A stretch of DNA of 52,638 nt from Rhodanobacter sp. (GCA_022730075.1 DZBX01000003.1:1157-53794); one strand, 5' to 3'; counted from the stretch's first letter, positions 24,250 to 33,883 are shown. The notes: generated by a model from the letters alone, not told the origin. Numbers and translations are program-made.

Positions 24250-24771
24250 ATGTCGCTGCGTCATAAAACAGCTTTTTTATCGTGTGCCCTGCTCGGCAGC
24301 TTTTTGCTCGCCGCGCTGATTCCCGCGCATGCGGCCAGTTATGAAGTGCTGGGCGGGCGCAGCAAGACCTCCGGCTGGCGCTGGACCGACGCCGCATTCA
24401 TCGCGGTGGTCGGCGACGCGCACCCGTTCGCGCTCGGCGACCATGACCTGAGCTGGGCGCCCGATGCCGAACTGGGCTGGATCGGCCCGCGCCCGGTGAC
24501 CGCGCGCAACGTGCACGAATACATGACCCATCCGGTATGGATGGCGATGGGCGGCGCGCGCGTGTCCGGCTTCTGGCGCCAGGCTTTCCTCGGATTCGAC
24601 GTGGCGCTGACCAAGAACCGCACGGGCACCTTGTCGAGTCCGTACGAGTTCGTCAGCACGCTGGGCTGGCAGGGCACGCACTACGTGCTGGCGTTGCGGC
24701 ATATCTCCAACGCCAGCTTCCACGAGCCGAATCTGGGCGAAACCATGCTGCTGGTGGGCTTCAGGTTCTAG
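24250..24771 (+). CDS. pagL: PagL-type lipid A 3-O-deacylase
   Basis: Outer-membrane beta-barrel enzyme that removes the 3-O-linked acyl chain of lipid A. The 173-residue protein has a signal peptide (cleavage after AHAAS or PAHA, about residue 27). It ends with the PagL active-site strand LRHISNASFHEPNLGET, giving H151, S153 and a likely E164 triad. The last residue is Phe (LLVGFRF), as in outer-membrane barrels. The length is right for PagL. Its start region is AT-rich and lacks a good ribosome-binding site, so expression may be low or conditional. It is divergent from a marR-efflux operon and may share its control. Confidence 0.85.
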   Translation: MSLRHKTAFLSCALLGSFLLAALIPAHAASYEVLGGRSKTSGWRWTDAAFIAVVGDAHPFALGDHDLSWAPDAELGWIGPRPVTARNVHEYMTHPVWMAMGGARVSGFWRQAFLGFDVALTKNRTGTLSSPYEFVSTLGWQGTHYVLALRHISNASFHEPNLGETMLLVGFRF

Positions 24772-24811
24772 CCTGCGCGGGCATGGCCTTTCGGCATGCC
24801 GCAACCCGTGT

Positions 24812-25600
24812 TCAGCGCGCTTCGGCCAATGCCTCGGCGTCGTGCGCTGGCGGATCGATCACCAGCGGCGGCTGCGCGGTGACGCGGCGGTGCGCGGCAA
24901 AAATGTGGCCGTAGTGCAGGATGCGCTTGATGGTGTACCAGGTGATGCGTGCGATGTCGTGCACCGGGCGGAAGTGGCTGCGGCGAAACTCGGGCTGGTA
25001 GCGCGAATCGATCGGCACCGAGACCACGCCCAGGCCCAGCTCGCGGCAGCCAGTGATCAGCAGCGCGGCCTCGAACACGAAGTCCTCGGCGTGCAAATCG
25101 ACCAGCGCGAGGACCGCGCGCGGGTAGTAGCGCTGGCCACTCTGGGTATCGGCGATCGCCACGCCGGCACCCCAGGAGATGCCCCAGTCGGCCACGGCAT
25201 TGGCGCGGCGGCGCGCTGGCGGCTGCTGCTCGCGGTTGCGGATGCGCGCGCCGATGACGATGTGTCCTGGGCACTGCCGCGCGGCGGTGAGCAGCCGCGG
25301 TACATCGCTGGCCAGGTGCTGGCCGTCGCCATCCATGGTCACCACGCCGTCCACGCCCAGCTCCAGCGCGCGCCGGAAACCGTCGCGCAGGCCGGCGCCC
25401 TTGCCTTGTGGCGTGGGGTGGCGGATCAGCATCACCGGCAGGTCGGCGATGCGCGCGGCGGTGGCGTCGCTGGAACCATCGTCGATCACGATCACCCGTG
25501 TGCTGACCGCCAGCGCGCCCAGCACGACCTCGCGGATCGCGCGCTCCTCGTTGAGCGCGGGAATCAGGATGGCGACGCGATCGCTGGGTTTCGGGCTCAA
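24812..25600 (-). CDS. Family 2 glycosyltransferase
   Basis: 262 residues with a GT-A fold. The nucleotide-sugar pocket is VAILIPALNEERAIREVV with VIVIDDGSSDAT. The metal-binding acidic motif is TMDGDGQH, and GQRYYPRAVLAL lies in the acceptor region. It resembles polyprenyl-phosphate or undecorated-lipid glycosyltransferases and those found in aryl-polyene clusters. No ATG is present at the start. TTG 25600 overlaps the stop of the upstream gene in a TTGA arrangement, which suggests coupled translation. It is the last gene of a KS-CLF-GT2 unit and convergent with pagL. Confidence 0.85.
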   Translation of the reverse strand: MSPKPSDRVAILIPALNEERAIREVVLGALAVSTRVIVIDDGSSDATAARIADLPVMLIRHPTPQGKGAGLRDGFRRALELGVDGVVTMDGDGQHLASDVPRLLTAARQCPGHIVIGARIRNREQQPPARRRANAVADWGISWGAGVAIADTQSGQRYYPRAVLALVDLHAEDFVFEAALLITGCRELGLGVVSVPIDSRYQPEFRRSHFRPVHDIARITWYTIKRILHYGHIFAAHRRVTAQPPLVIDPPAHDAEALAEAR

Positions 25601-26403
25601 GGTCGATACTCGCAGTGCAGGGTGAGCAGGGTGCCAGAGCCCAGCGGCCAGGTGAAGCGCCGTGCCGCGGCGCCCAGGCAGATTTCCAGCAGCGGCAGCG
25701 CGCGCGCTGCGGGATTGCCCGTATACCAGGGCTGCAAACGCGCATCGCGCGGGGCATCGGCGGATGCCTGGCCGTCTTCCACCTGCGCCTGCAGACGCGG
25801 ACCCGGTTGCCCGTCGACAACCGGCGCCAGCAATAGCGCGGCAGCGAAATCCACACTGCACGGCACGACATCGGCCAGCGCGCCGGCGTCGGCGACATCG
25901 GACAGCACCAGCAGCTGCGGCGCGGCGCTGGCCTGTACTTCGAGCAGCGCCGCCAGCAGCGCTGGGCCGATGCCCTCGCGCCCGCAGGCCAGCGCGCTCA
26001 TGGCGGCGTGGCTGGCGGCGGCCATGCTCCAGTGGCCGGCGGCGGCGTTGTGCACCGAGTGTGCGAAACGCGTCGGCGAAACCTGCTCCGGCGCCTGCGC
26101 CAGCGTGCCGAGAATGGCGTCGGTATTGGGCAAGTCGCCGAAAGCGCTGCAGAACACCGCGCCGATCGACGCCGCATCGCGCGCGCCGACTGCCTGGGCG
26201 GCTGTTTCCAGCGCCAGGTGCACCGCATGCGGCGCGCGCCGCCGTTCGGATGGCGCCATGCGTGCGGCGGCGGCGTTGGCGTGGCGCCCGAGGGGCAAGG
26301 CGCGCGCCGGATCGCGCAGCCAGTCGGCGAAGGCGGCGGCGTCATCGAGCCCCGGCGCGCACAGGCCCCAGCCGATGATCGCGGCGTGCAGCGTGGTGCT
26401 CAT
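25597..26403 (-). CDS. Ketoacyl synthase-like chain-length factor (no catalytic Cys)
   Basis: 268 residues. The N-terminus (MSTTLHAAIIGWGLCAPGLDDAAAF) and the block FAHSVHNAAAGHWSMAAASHAAMSAL match the short ketoacyl-synthase-like family (ketoacyl-synt_2). Its members sit beside a true ketosynthase in aryl-polyene, xanthomonadin and flexirubin gene clusters. At the place of the active-site cysteine the sequence reads NAAAG, so it should not condense by itself. It is expected to pair with the upstream synthase and set chain length. ATG 26403 overlaps the synthase stop by 4 nt, and its own stop overlaps the glycosyltransferase start. Confidence 0.82.
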   Translation of the reverse strand: MSTTLHAAIIGWGLCAPGLDDAAAFADWLRDPARALPLGRHANAAAARMAPSERRRAPHAVHLALETAAQAVGARDAASIGAVFCSAFGDLPNTDAILGTLAQAPEQVSPTRFAHSVHNAAAGHWSMAAASHAAMSALACGREGIGPALLAALLEVQASAAPQLLVLSDVADAGALADVVPCSVDFAAALLLAPVVDGQPGPRLQAQVEDGQASADAPRDARLQPWYTGNPAARALPLLEICLGAAARRFTWPLGSGTLLTLHCEYRP

Positions 26404-27584
26404 GCGGCGTCCGCGCGGGCCAGCGCCAGGCAGGCATTGCTGCCGCCGAAGCCGAAGGAAAAGCTGAGCGCGCGGCGCAATGCGCGCGGCTGCGGTGTGC
26501 GCAGCAATTGCGCGGCGATGGCCGGTTCGGGACTGGCGCAACCGACCGTCGCCGGTGCCACCCCCTCGTGCAGCGCCAGCAACGTGAGCACGGCTTCCAG
26601 CGCGCCTGCCGCGCCGAGGGTGTGGCCGGTCGCGCCCTTGGTCGAGCTGGCGCTGATCCCGGGCAGCGCCTGCGCGACCAGCGCGGCTTCGGCAGCGTCG
26701 TTCTGACGGCTGGCGGTGCCATGCAGGTTGATGTAGTCGAAGGCATGCGCCGGCAGCGCGCACTCGCGCAATGCCGCCTGCAGCGCGCGTGTCGCACCGA
26801 GGCCTTCTGGATGCGGTGCCGACAGATGGTGCGCGTCGCTGCTCTCGCCGCAGGCCAGCAGGCGCGGCGCGGCGGGTGCATCGGCGATGCGGCGCAGCAA
26901 GGCCAGCGCCGCGCCCTCGCCGATGGACAGCCCGGCGCGCTGCACGTCGAACGGCCGGCACGGCGCGGCGTCCACCAGCTGCAGCGCATTGAAGCCATAC
27001 AGCGTGCTGGAGCACAGCGAGTCGGCGCCGGCCACCAGCACGGCGTCGGCGATGCCGGCATGCAGCAGGCGCGCGCCCAGGCCGAACGCCTTGGCGCTGG
27101 CCGAACAGGCCGTGGACACGGTGAACGCCGGCCCGGCGATGCCGGTGTGCGCGCACAGCCATTCGGCCGGTCCGTGCAGGTGGTACACGCGCGCGTCGGC
27201 CAGATCGCGCGGCAGGTGGCCGTGATCGAGGCGCCGATACGCCTGTTCGCTGGTTTCGATATTGGCGGTGGAAGTGCCGAGCACCAGCGCCACGCGCGTG
27301 GCGCCGCAGTCGCTCAGCGCCCGCGTCAGCAGCGCGCTGAAACCGTCTTGCGCCAGCGCCAGTATCAGCAGGCGATGCAGACGCGTGTCCAGGCCAGGAG
27401 CCGGCCGCAGGGAACGATCGTCGACGCGGCCGATCCAGCACGGCAGCGGCGGGCCGTTCGGCGCGTAGTCATTGCGGCGCAGCCCGCTGCGGCCCGCGCG
27501 CAAGGCCGCCACGTGCGCAGCGCGGCCCGCGCCCAGGGCGGACACGGCGGTATACGCAGCGATGGCAACCGGGGTCGAAGGCAC
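26400..27584 (-). CDS. Beta-ketoacyl synthase (FabF-like, aryl-polyene type)
   Basis: Condensing enzyme of 394 residues with the full Cys-His-His triad: C160 in VSTACSASAKAF, H288 in INLHGTAS and H321 in STKGATGHTLGAAGA. GSNACL near the end is also typical. It should extend an acyl chain on a carrier protein with malonyl units. No ATG fits; GTG 27584 gives MPSTPVAIAAYTAVSALG, the usual first strand of the family. The open frame extends 49 codons further without family likeness. It is the first gene of a three-gene overlapping unit. The carrier protein, ketoreductase and dehydratase needed for a polyene are not in this window. Confidence 0.86.
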   Translation of the reverse strand: MPSTPVAIAAYTAVSALGAGRAAHVAALRAGRSGLRRNDYAPNGPPLPCWIGRVDDRSLRPAPGLDTRLHRLLILALAQDGFSALLTRALSDCGATRVALVLGTSTANIETSEQAYRRLDHGHLPRDLADARVYHLHGPAEWLCAHTGIAGPAFTVSTACSASAKAFGLGARLLHAGIADAVLVAGADSLCSSTLYGFNALQLVDAAPCRPFDVQRAGLSIGEGAALALLRRIADAPAAPRLLACGESSDAHHLSAPHPEGLGATRALQAALRECALPAHAFDYINLHGTASRQNDAAEAALVAQALPGISASSTKGATGHTLGAAGALEAVLTLLALHEGVAPATVGCASPEPAIAAQLLRTPQPRALRRALSFSFGFGGSNACLALARADAA

Positions 27585-27810
27585 GGCGAGGTCGTCGGCG
27601 AGGGCGCGGAAGTATAGGGAACCTTGAAAACTCCCGTCCTGCTGTCTGTCGTGGATGCACTGTTCGGCGCCGGTCCAGCCGGTCCCGCGCAGGGTCCATC
27701 GCGCTCGCGATCGGCGGACGCTGGTGGCCATTGCGTGCCCGGCAGCTCGGGGCCATTTGCGCCGTGGTTCCCTTGCTTACGCCGGCAGCGGCACCGGGTA
27801 CTGCAGGTAA

Positions 27811-28743
<933 letters not shown>

Positions 28744-28842
28744 TCCTCGCGATGCGGTAGCCGCGCCGTAATCCCGGGGACATCTTGCGCGCGGGTATCA
28801 TGCGCGTTCCGGCGCGGAGCGCGCCTTGAGGTTCGAGTTCAC

Positions 28843-30288
28843 GTGCAGCAGACGGCAGGACGCGAATCCCCGCAGCGATGGCAGCAACTGCCACGTGCAT
28901 TGGTGGGCGCCCTGGTGCTGGTGCTGGCGGGTTGTGCCATCGCGCCGCGCGTGCCGCGACCACACCTGGCGCTGCCGCCGCACTACACGCAGGCGCCGGC
29001 TGCGACCGCGCTGGGCCCGGCACCGGATCTGGCGCACTGGTGGCGCAGCTTTCACGATCCGGTACTGGATGCGCTGGTGCAACGCGCGCTGGCGCAGAAT
29101 CTCGGCCTCAAGGCCGCCGGCGAGCGTCTGGCCGCGGCGCGCGCGCTTCTGGGCACGCCGCGCGATCGGCATCTGCCCAGTGCTTCGCTGTACACCAACG
29201 AGCAGCCGACGCCGGGCAGCACCGCCAGCTATTTCCAGATCGGCTTCGACGCGATCTGGCAGTTCGGCCTGTTTGGCCGCGGCGAGAGCGAGCAGCGCAT
29301 CGCCGATGGCAATGCCAATCTGGCCGCGGCCGATCTGGCTGCCGCACACGCCGCCCTGGTGGCCGAGGTGGTGCGCAGCTATCTGGATTTGCGCGCCGCC
29401 GAACAGCGCGCGCAGCTGGCCGTGGACATGCGGCGCATCGCCTGGCGCCGCGCGCGGCTGATCGCCGTGCGCGTGGCCCGGCATCTGGATGCGCCGGCGG
29501 CGAATGCAGGCGCACGCGCCGGCGCCGCTGAAGCCGCTGCCGCGGTGACGGCGGCCGAGTCCGATGCGGCGATCGCGCGTCAGCAGTTGGCCGTGCTGCT
29601 CAGCGATGCCGCGCCCGCTGCCGCGTTGTCGGCAACCGGACCGGTGCCGTTGCCGCCCGCGTTGCCGCCGCAGTTGCCGCCCGCCAATCTGCTGCGCACG
29701 CGCCCGGATATCCAGCGCGCCGAGGCCGCGGTGCTGCATGCGGCGGGCGCGCTGGGCATCGCCCGTTCCGACCTGTATCCGCGCCTCGGCCTGGGTTGGA
29801 CCGCGACGGCATCGGCGCAGACCGCCGGCGGCGAGATCGGGCGCCTGCGCACCATCCCCAGCTTCGGCCCGATCATCAACATGCCACTGTTCGACTGGGG
29901 CTTGCGCCAGGCGCAGGTTCGCGCCGACGGGCACCGGCTCAAGGCCGCGGTGCTGGACTACCGGCAGACCGTGCTGGCGGCCGTGGGCGAAGTCGAGCAG
30001 GCTTACGCCGCACTGCGCAGCGCGCAGGCACAGGCTGCCGCCGCGCAGATGAGCGCGCAGGCAGCACGGCAGGCGGCGCATGCCGCCACCGCGCGCAGCG
30101 CGCTGGGCTTGAGCGATGGGCTCGCGGCGGGCCGCGCCGAGGACACCGCGTTGCGCGCGCGCATCGTCGCCAGCAGCGCACGCGCCGCCGAGGGCGTGGC
30201 GTGGGTGAGGTTGTACAAGGCCCTGGGCGGCGCCTCGCCGTTGGCTGGCGCCACGCATGACCGCGGCTCCACGCAGGGCACGCGCTGA
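28843..30288 (+). CDS. NodT-type outer-membrane efflux lipoprotein
   Basis: 481 residues. The signal peptide is GALVLVLAGC with a lipobox LAGC. Two TolC-type repeats follow: WWRSFHDPVLDALVQRALAQN in the first, and LLRTRPDIQRAEAAVLHAAGALGIARSDLYPRL in the second. The start is GTG 28843, with GAGG 11 nt upstream, somewhat far. Its stop overlaps the ATG of the ABC permease gene by one base. It forms the outer-membrane part of a complete ABC-type tripartite exporter encoded in this operon, and it is distinct from the OMF gene at 22177-23640. Confidence 0.9.
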   Translation: MQQTAGRESPQRWQQLPRALVGALVLVLAGCAIAPRVPRPHLALPPHYTQAPAATALGPAPDLAHWWRSFHDPVLDALVQRALAQNLGLKAAGERLAAARALLGTPRDRHLPSASLYTNEQPTPGSTASYFQIGFDAIWQFGLFGRGESEQRIADGNANLAAADLAAAHAALVAEVVRSYLDLRAAEQRAQLAVDMRRIAWRRARLIAVRVARHLDAPAANAGARAGAAEAAAAVTAAESDAAIARQQLAVLLSDAAPAAALSATGPVPLPPALPPQLPPANLLRTRPDIQRAEAAVLHAAGALGIARSDLYPRLGLGWTATASAQTAGGEIGRLRTIPSFGPIINMPLFDWGLRQAQVRADGHRLKAAVLDYRQTVLAAVGEVEQAYAALRSAQAQAAAAQMSAQAARQAAHAATARSALGLSDGLAAGRAEDTALRARIVASSARAAEGVAWVRLYKALGGASPLAGATHDRGSTQGTR

Positions 30289-31415
30289 TGGTCGCGCTGG
30301 CGCGCAAGACGCTGATCCACGAATGGCGACGCTATCTGCCGGCGTCGCTGGCGGTGGCCTTCTCGGGCATGCTGCTGCTGGTGCAACTGGCGCTGGTGTT
30401 CGGCATTTTCAACGGCGCGGCGGTGTACATCAACGCCTCGCGCGGACAGATCTGGGCGGGTTATCCGGGCACGCAGAGCATCGATTCGGGACGCAGCATT
30501 CCGCGCGACGCCGAAATGCATTTGCTGATGGACCCGCAGGTGGCGCAGGTCGAGCCGTTCCAGTGGGTCAATGGCGACTGGCGTGGCAAGCGCGCGCTGG
30601 GCAGCGTCTCGGTATTCATCTCCGGGGTCGATACCGCGCCCGATGCGCTGGCGTTCGCGCGCGTCATTCCGCCGGCGCTGCGCGCGCTGCTCAACGAGCC
30701 CGATGCGATCATCGTCGATCGCGCCGATCTGCCCAAGCTCGGCATCCGCGTGGGCGAGAGCGGCATCCTCAACGGTTTTCGCGTGCGCCTGGTCGGCACC
30801 ACCAATGGCCTGCGCGCGCTGGGCGGGGTGAATATCGTCGCCTCGCTGGCGACCGCGCGCCGCCTGAACGTCGGCGGCGATCCACGCCCGGCCTACTACG
30901 TGGCGCGGCTGCGCGATCCGCAGCAGGCCGCCGCCGTGGCCGCGCGCCTCGACCCGCATGAGCGTGGGCGCCGCTATTCGGTATGGACGGCCAGCGCGCT
31001 GGCCGCGCGCACCGTGCACTACTGGCTGTTCGAGACCGGCGCCGGTCTCGGCGTGGTGTTCATGTCGCTGGTCGTGTTTCTGGTCGGCACGGTGATCACC
31101 AGCCAGACGCTGATGGGCGCCGTGGCCGGCTCGATCAGCGAATACGCCACGTTGAATGCGCTCGGTGCCAGCCATCGCGCGCTGAGCCGCGTGGTCATGG
31201 AGCAGGCCGGCTGGGTGGGTCTGGCCGGACTGGTCGGCGGCGGCGTGTTGTCGGCGCTGGTGCTGGTGCTCGCGCAGGGCCAGGACGTGCCGGTGGCGAT
31301 CACCGCGACGGGCATCCTGGCCTGCGCCGCGCTGGTCATGGGCATCACCCTGCTGTCCGGCTTGCTGGCGGTGCGCACGTTGCGCAATGCCGATCCGGCG
31401 AGGCTGCTGCGATGA
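30288..31415 (+). CDS. ABC transporter permease (FtsX/MacB-like, DevC type)
   Basis: Inner-membrane protein of 375 residues with four transmembrane helices in the MacB/FtsX plan. Helix 1 (LPASLAVAFSGMLLLVQLALVFGIF) is followed by a ~230-residue periplasmic domain, then three helices from ~265 on (LGVVFMSLVVFLVGTVITSQT, WVGLAGLVGGGVLSALVLVL and ACAALVMGITLLSGLLAV). The ETLNALG-like coupling segment reads EYATLNALGAS. The ending [11 protein letters not shown] is typical. It overlaps the ATPase gene by ATGA (31412-31415). With the ATPase and adaptor it should form a mechanotransmitting exporter. Confidence 0.88.
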   Translation: MVALARKTLIHEWRRYLPASLAVAFSGMLLLVQLALVFGIFNGAAVYINASRGQIWAGYPGTQSIDSGRSIPRDAEMHLLMDPQVAQVEPFQWVNGDWRGKRALGSVSVFISGVDTAPDALAFARVIPPALRALLNEPDAIIVDRADLPKLGIRVGESGILNGFRVRLVGTTNGLRALGGVNIVASLATARRLNVGGDPRPAYYVARLRDPQQAAAVAARLDPHERGRRYSVWTASALAARTVHYWLFETGAGLGVVFMSLVVFLVGTVITSQTLMGAVAGSISEYATLNALGASHRALSRVVMEQAGWVGLAGLVGGGVLSALVLVLAQGQDVPVAITATGILACAALVMGITLLSGLLAVRTLRNADPARLLR

Positions 31416-32149
31416 GCGCCACGATGAGCCCCGCGCCGGCGATCAGCGCGCGCGATCTGGCCAAGAGTTTCACCGTGGGCAAGGTGTCCACACGCGTGCT
31501 CGAAGGGCTGAGCGTGGAGCTGGCCGGCGGCGAGCTGACCTTGTTGTCCGGCCCATCCGGCTGTGGCAAGAGCACGCTGCTGGCCATCCTCAGCGGTCTG
31601 GAACGTCCCGATCGTGGCAGCGTCGCGGCGCTGGGCGAGCCGGTGTGGGAGCTGAACCGCAAGGAATTGCAGCGTTTTCGCCTGCACCATATCGGCTTCG
31701 TGTTCCAGGGCTTCAATCTGTTTCCGGCGTTGAATTCGGTTGAGCAGGTGGAGCTGCCGCTGAGCTACCTCGACCTGGGCGCGGCGGAAACCCGGCGCCG
31801 CGCCGAGGCCGCGCTGGAAGAGGTCGGTCTCGGTCACCGGCGCAAGTTGCGCCCGGCGGAGCTGTCCGGCGGCGAAAAGCAACGCGTGGCGATCGCGCGC
31901 GCGCTGGCCAAGCGGCCGCAACTGCTGTTCGCCGACGAGCCCACCAGCGCGCTGGATTCGGTCAGTGGGCAGACCGTCATCGACATCCTGCATCGCGCCG
32001 CGCGTCAGCATGGCACCATGGTGCTGTGCGCCAGCCATGATCCGCGCCTGATCGCGCACGCCGACCGCGTACTGCGCATGGAAGATGGTCGCGTGCTGGC
32101 CGATGAGCACACTCTGCATCCGGCCGCTGCCGGGGAGCCTGCCGCATGA
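31412..32149 (+). CDS. ABC transporter ATP-binding protein (LolD/MacB/DevA type)
   Basis: 245 residues with all nucleotide-binding motifs: Walker [11 protein letters not shown]-loop [14 protein letters not shown], signature [15 protein letters not shown], Walker [13 protein letters not shown] and switch His in LCASHD. The [17 protein letters not shown] segment is typical of the LolD/MacB/DevA group that drives FtsX-like permeases. ATG 31412 overlaps the permease stop; ATG 31424 is an alternative start. Its stop overlaps the adaptor's ATG by 4 nt. It should power export by the neighbouring permease. Confidence 0.93.
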   Translation: MSATMSPAPAISARDLAKSFTVGKVSTRVLEGLSVELAGGELTLLSGPSGCGKSTLLAILSGLERPDRGSVAALGEPVWELNRKELQRFRLHHIGFVFQGFNLFPALNSVEQVELPLSYLDLGAAETRRRAEAALEEVGLGHRRKLRPAELSGGEKQRVAIARALAKRPQLLFADEPTSALDSVSGQTVIDILHRAARQHGTMVLCASHDPRLIAHADRVLRMEDGRVLADEHTLHPAAAGEPAA

Positions 32150-33075
32150 ACAGAACCCTGAATCTGCCCGTTTCCATGCTGGCAATGGCGTGCATCGCGC
32201 TGTTGCTGTCCGCCTGCGGCGCCGCGACCGGAAGCGATGGGGCGGCTACAGCCGCGACGCGCACAACCTATGTCGCCATCGCGCGCGGGCAGGTTGCGGT
32301 CGAAGGTGGCCTGCTGCAGGTGCGCGCGGCGGTGCCGGGCCTGGTCAGGGCGGTGTCGGTGACGACCAACGGCAAGGTCGCAGCGGGGCAGACGCTGGTG
32401 CAACTGGACGCTGGCGCGGCGCGCATCGCCGTGCAGCTGGCGCACGCGGAGCTGGCGCAGGCACACGCGCAGCGGGCGGTGCTGGTCGCGGGTGAGCCGG
32501 CCGCGGCATCGCGCGCGCGACGTCTTGCCGCCGCCAATGCCGCCGATGCGGCTTCCGGTCAGGAGTTGGCCGAAGCGCGTGCCACACTGGGTGAGATCAA
32601 GGCGCGCGTGCAGGCCGCCGCCGCCGCGGTGCAGGCTGCGCAGGCACGCCTGGCCGCGGCGCGCCATCGGTTGGCGCTGTACACCGTGCGTGCGCCGGTG
32701 GCCGGTTACGTGGCGCGGCGCCTGGTACAGGTCGGCGCGCGGGTCAGTCCCGATGACGCGCAGCCGCTGCTGGAACTGCTGCCCGAACGCCCCCTGATCG
32801 TGCGTGCGGAGTTGAACGAAGCCTATGCCGACAAGGTGCATCCGGGCATGCGTGCGGTCGTGGTGCTGGATGCTGGCGGCGGGCGCAGCTATGCCGCGCA
32901 TGTGTTGCGCCTGGGTTTGACTTACGGTGCGGTACGACTCGGGCCGCAGCATGATCAACCCGACGACGCGCGCGATCTGGAGTGCGTGCTGCAACTCGAT
33001 GCGCCGGGGCTGCGCGTGGGTCAGCGCGTGCGCGTGCAATTCCTGCCGCAAACCGCGCGGGCCGGTGCTGAATGA
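32146..33075 (+). CDS. Lipoprotein membrane fusion protein (HlyD/AcrA-like)
   Basis: 309 residues. The signal peptide ends in a lipobox, LLLSAC, so the adaptor is lipid-anchored rather than held by a helix. It has a first lipoyl half (GLVRAVSVTTNGKVAAGQTLVQLDA), an Ala/Arg-rich coiled coil (ARATLGEIKARVQAAAAAV and neighbours) and a second lipoyl half (YTVRAPVAGYVARRLVQVGARVS). A short beta-barrel with GMRAVVVLDAGGGRSYAAHVLRLG ends it. The last gene of the operon, it should link the ABC permease to the outer-membrane lipoprotein encoded first. Cargo is unknown. Confidence 0.9.
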   Translation: MNRTLNLPVSMLAMACIALLLSACGAATGSDGAATAATRTTYVAIARGQVAVEGGLLQVRAAVPGLVRAVSVTTNGKVAAGQTLVQLDAGAARIAVQLAHAELAQAHAQRAVLVAGEPAAASRARRLAAANAADAASGQELAEARATLGEIKARVQAAAAAVQAAQARLAAARHRLALYTVRAPVAGYVARRLVQVGARVSPDDAQPLLELLPERPLIVRAELNEAYADKVHPGMRAVVVLDAGGGRSYAAHVLRLGLTYGAVRLGPQHDQPDDARDLECVLQLDAPGLRVGQRVRVQFLPQTARAGAE

Positions 33076-33175
33076 GCCGTTCACGCAACTTCGATTACGA
33101 TTTCGCGGTCATAATTGCAATCTTTTTGCGTCTGCCGCGGCGCGTGTCGCGCTGCCTCACCCACAGGACTCCAGG

Positions 33176-33880
33176 ATGATTTCGTCCATGAATCAGTGGA
33201 CCATCGTTTGCGATTTCGACGGCACCGTCAGCGTCGGTGATGTCACCGATCTGCTGTTGGAGCGTTACGGCGCGCCCGGATGGGAAGAGCTGGAAACCGC
33301 CTGGCAACTGGGCGAGATCGGTTCGCGCGCGTGCCTGGCCGGACAGATCGCCTTGCTGGATGCCAGCCCGGTGCAACTCGATGCGGCGGTGGCGTCGATC
33401 ACCATCGATCCGGCATTCCCCGCGTTCGTCGCCGATGCGCGCGCCGCCGGCGTGTCGCTGACGGTGGTCAGCGACGGCCTCGATCGCGCCATCCGCGCGT
33501 TGTTGACGCGCTACGGGCTTGGCGACCTGCCGATCGTGGCCAACCATCTGGAACAATCCGGTGCGCGCAGCTGGCGCCTGGAGTTTCCGCATTCCAATCC
33601 GGGTTGCCGCGCCGCCAGCGGCACCTGCAAGTGCGAGCGCGCCGAGGGTTTGCGCCGGCTGGCGCCCAACGTGCTGCTGATCGGCGACGGCAGTTCCGAT
33701 TTCTGCGTCGCCGGTTCGGCCGATTTCGTGTTCGCCAAGCATCGCCTGATCGCGCATTGCCGCGAGCAGGGTTACGCGCACCTGCCCATGCACGGTTTCG
33801 CCGAGGCGCGCGCGGCGCTGCCGCGCCTGCTGGCCGGTGAACTGCACGCGCATCCCCACCGTTCTCACCAGGACATCTGA
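33176..33880 (+). CDS. HAD-IB phosphatase, MtnX-like
   Basis: 234 residues with the HAD core. Motif I is CDFDGTVS (nucleophile D13, acid/base D15), motif II is LTVVSDGLD, and motif III is LIGDGSSDFCVA. The cap is the small IB type, as in SerB and MtnX. A GCRAASGTCKCERAEGL stretch with three cysteines replaces the usual lysine segment region. It should remove phosphate from a small metabolite, not necessarily the methionine-salvage substrate of MtnX. ATG 33176 has AGGA 7 nt upstream. It ends 3 nt before the aminotransferase start, so the two are almost surely one operon and may catalyse linked steps. Confidence 0.82.
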   Translation: MISSMNQWTIVCDFDGTVSVGDVTDLLLERYGAPGWEELETAWQLGEIGSRACLAGQIALLDASPVQLDAAVASITIDPAFPAFVADARAAGVSLTVVSDGLDRAIRALLTRYGLGDLPIVANHLEQSGARSWRLEFPHSNPGCRAASGTCKCERAEGLRRLAPNVLLIGDGSSDFCVAGSADFVFAKHRLIAHCREQGYAHLPMHGFAEARAALPRLLAGELHAHPHRSHQDI

Positions 33881-33883
33881 TCC

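Noticed and set aside
25597-26403. A second active ketosynthase
   Set aside because: It lacks the active-site Cys context (reads HNAAAGHW) and is short (268 residues), so it is called a chain-length-factor-like partner.
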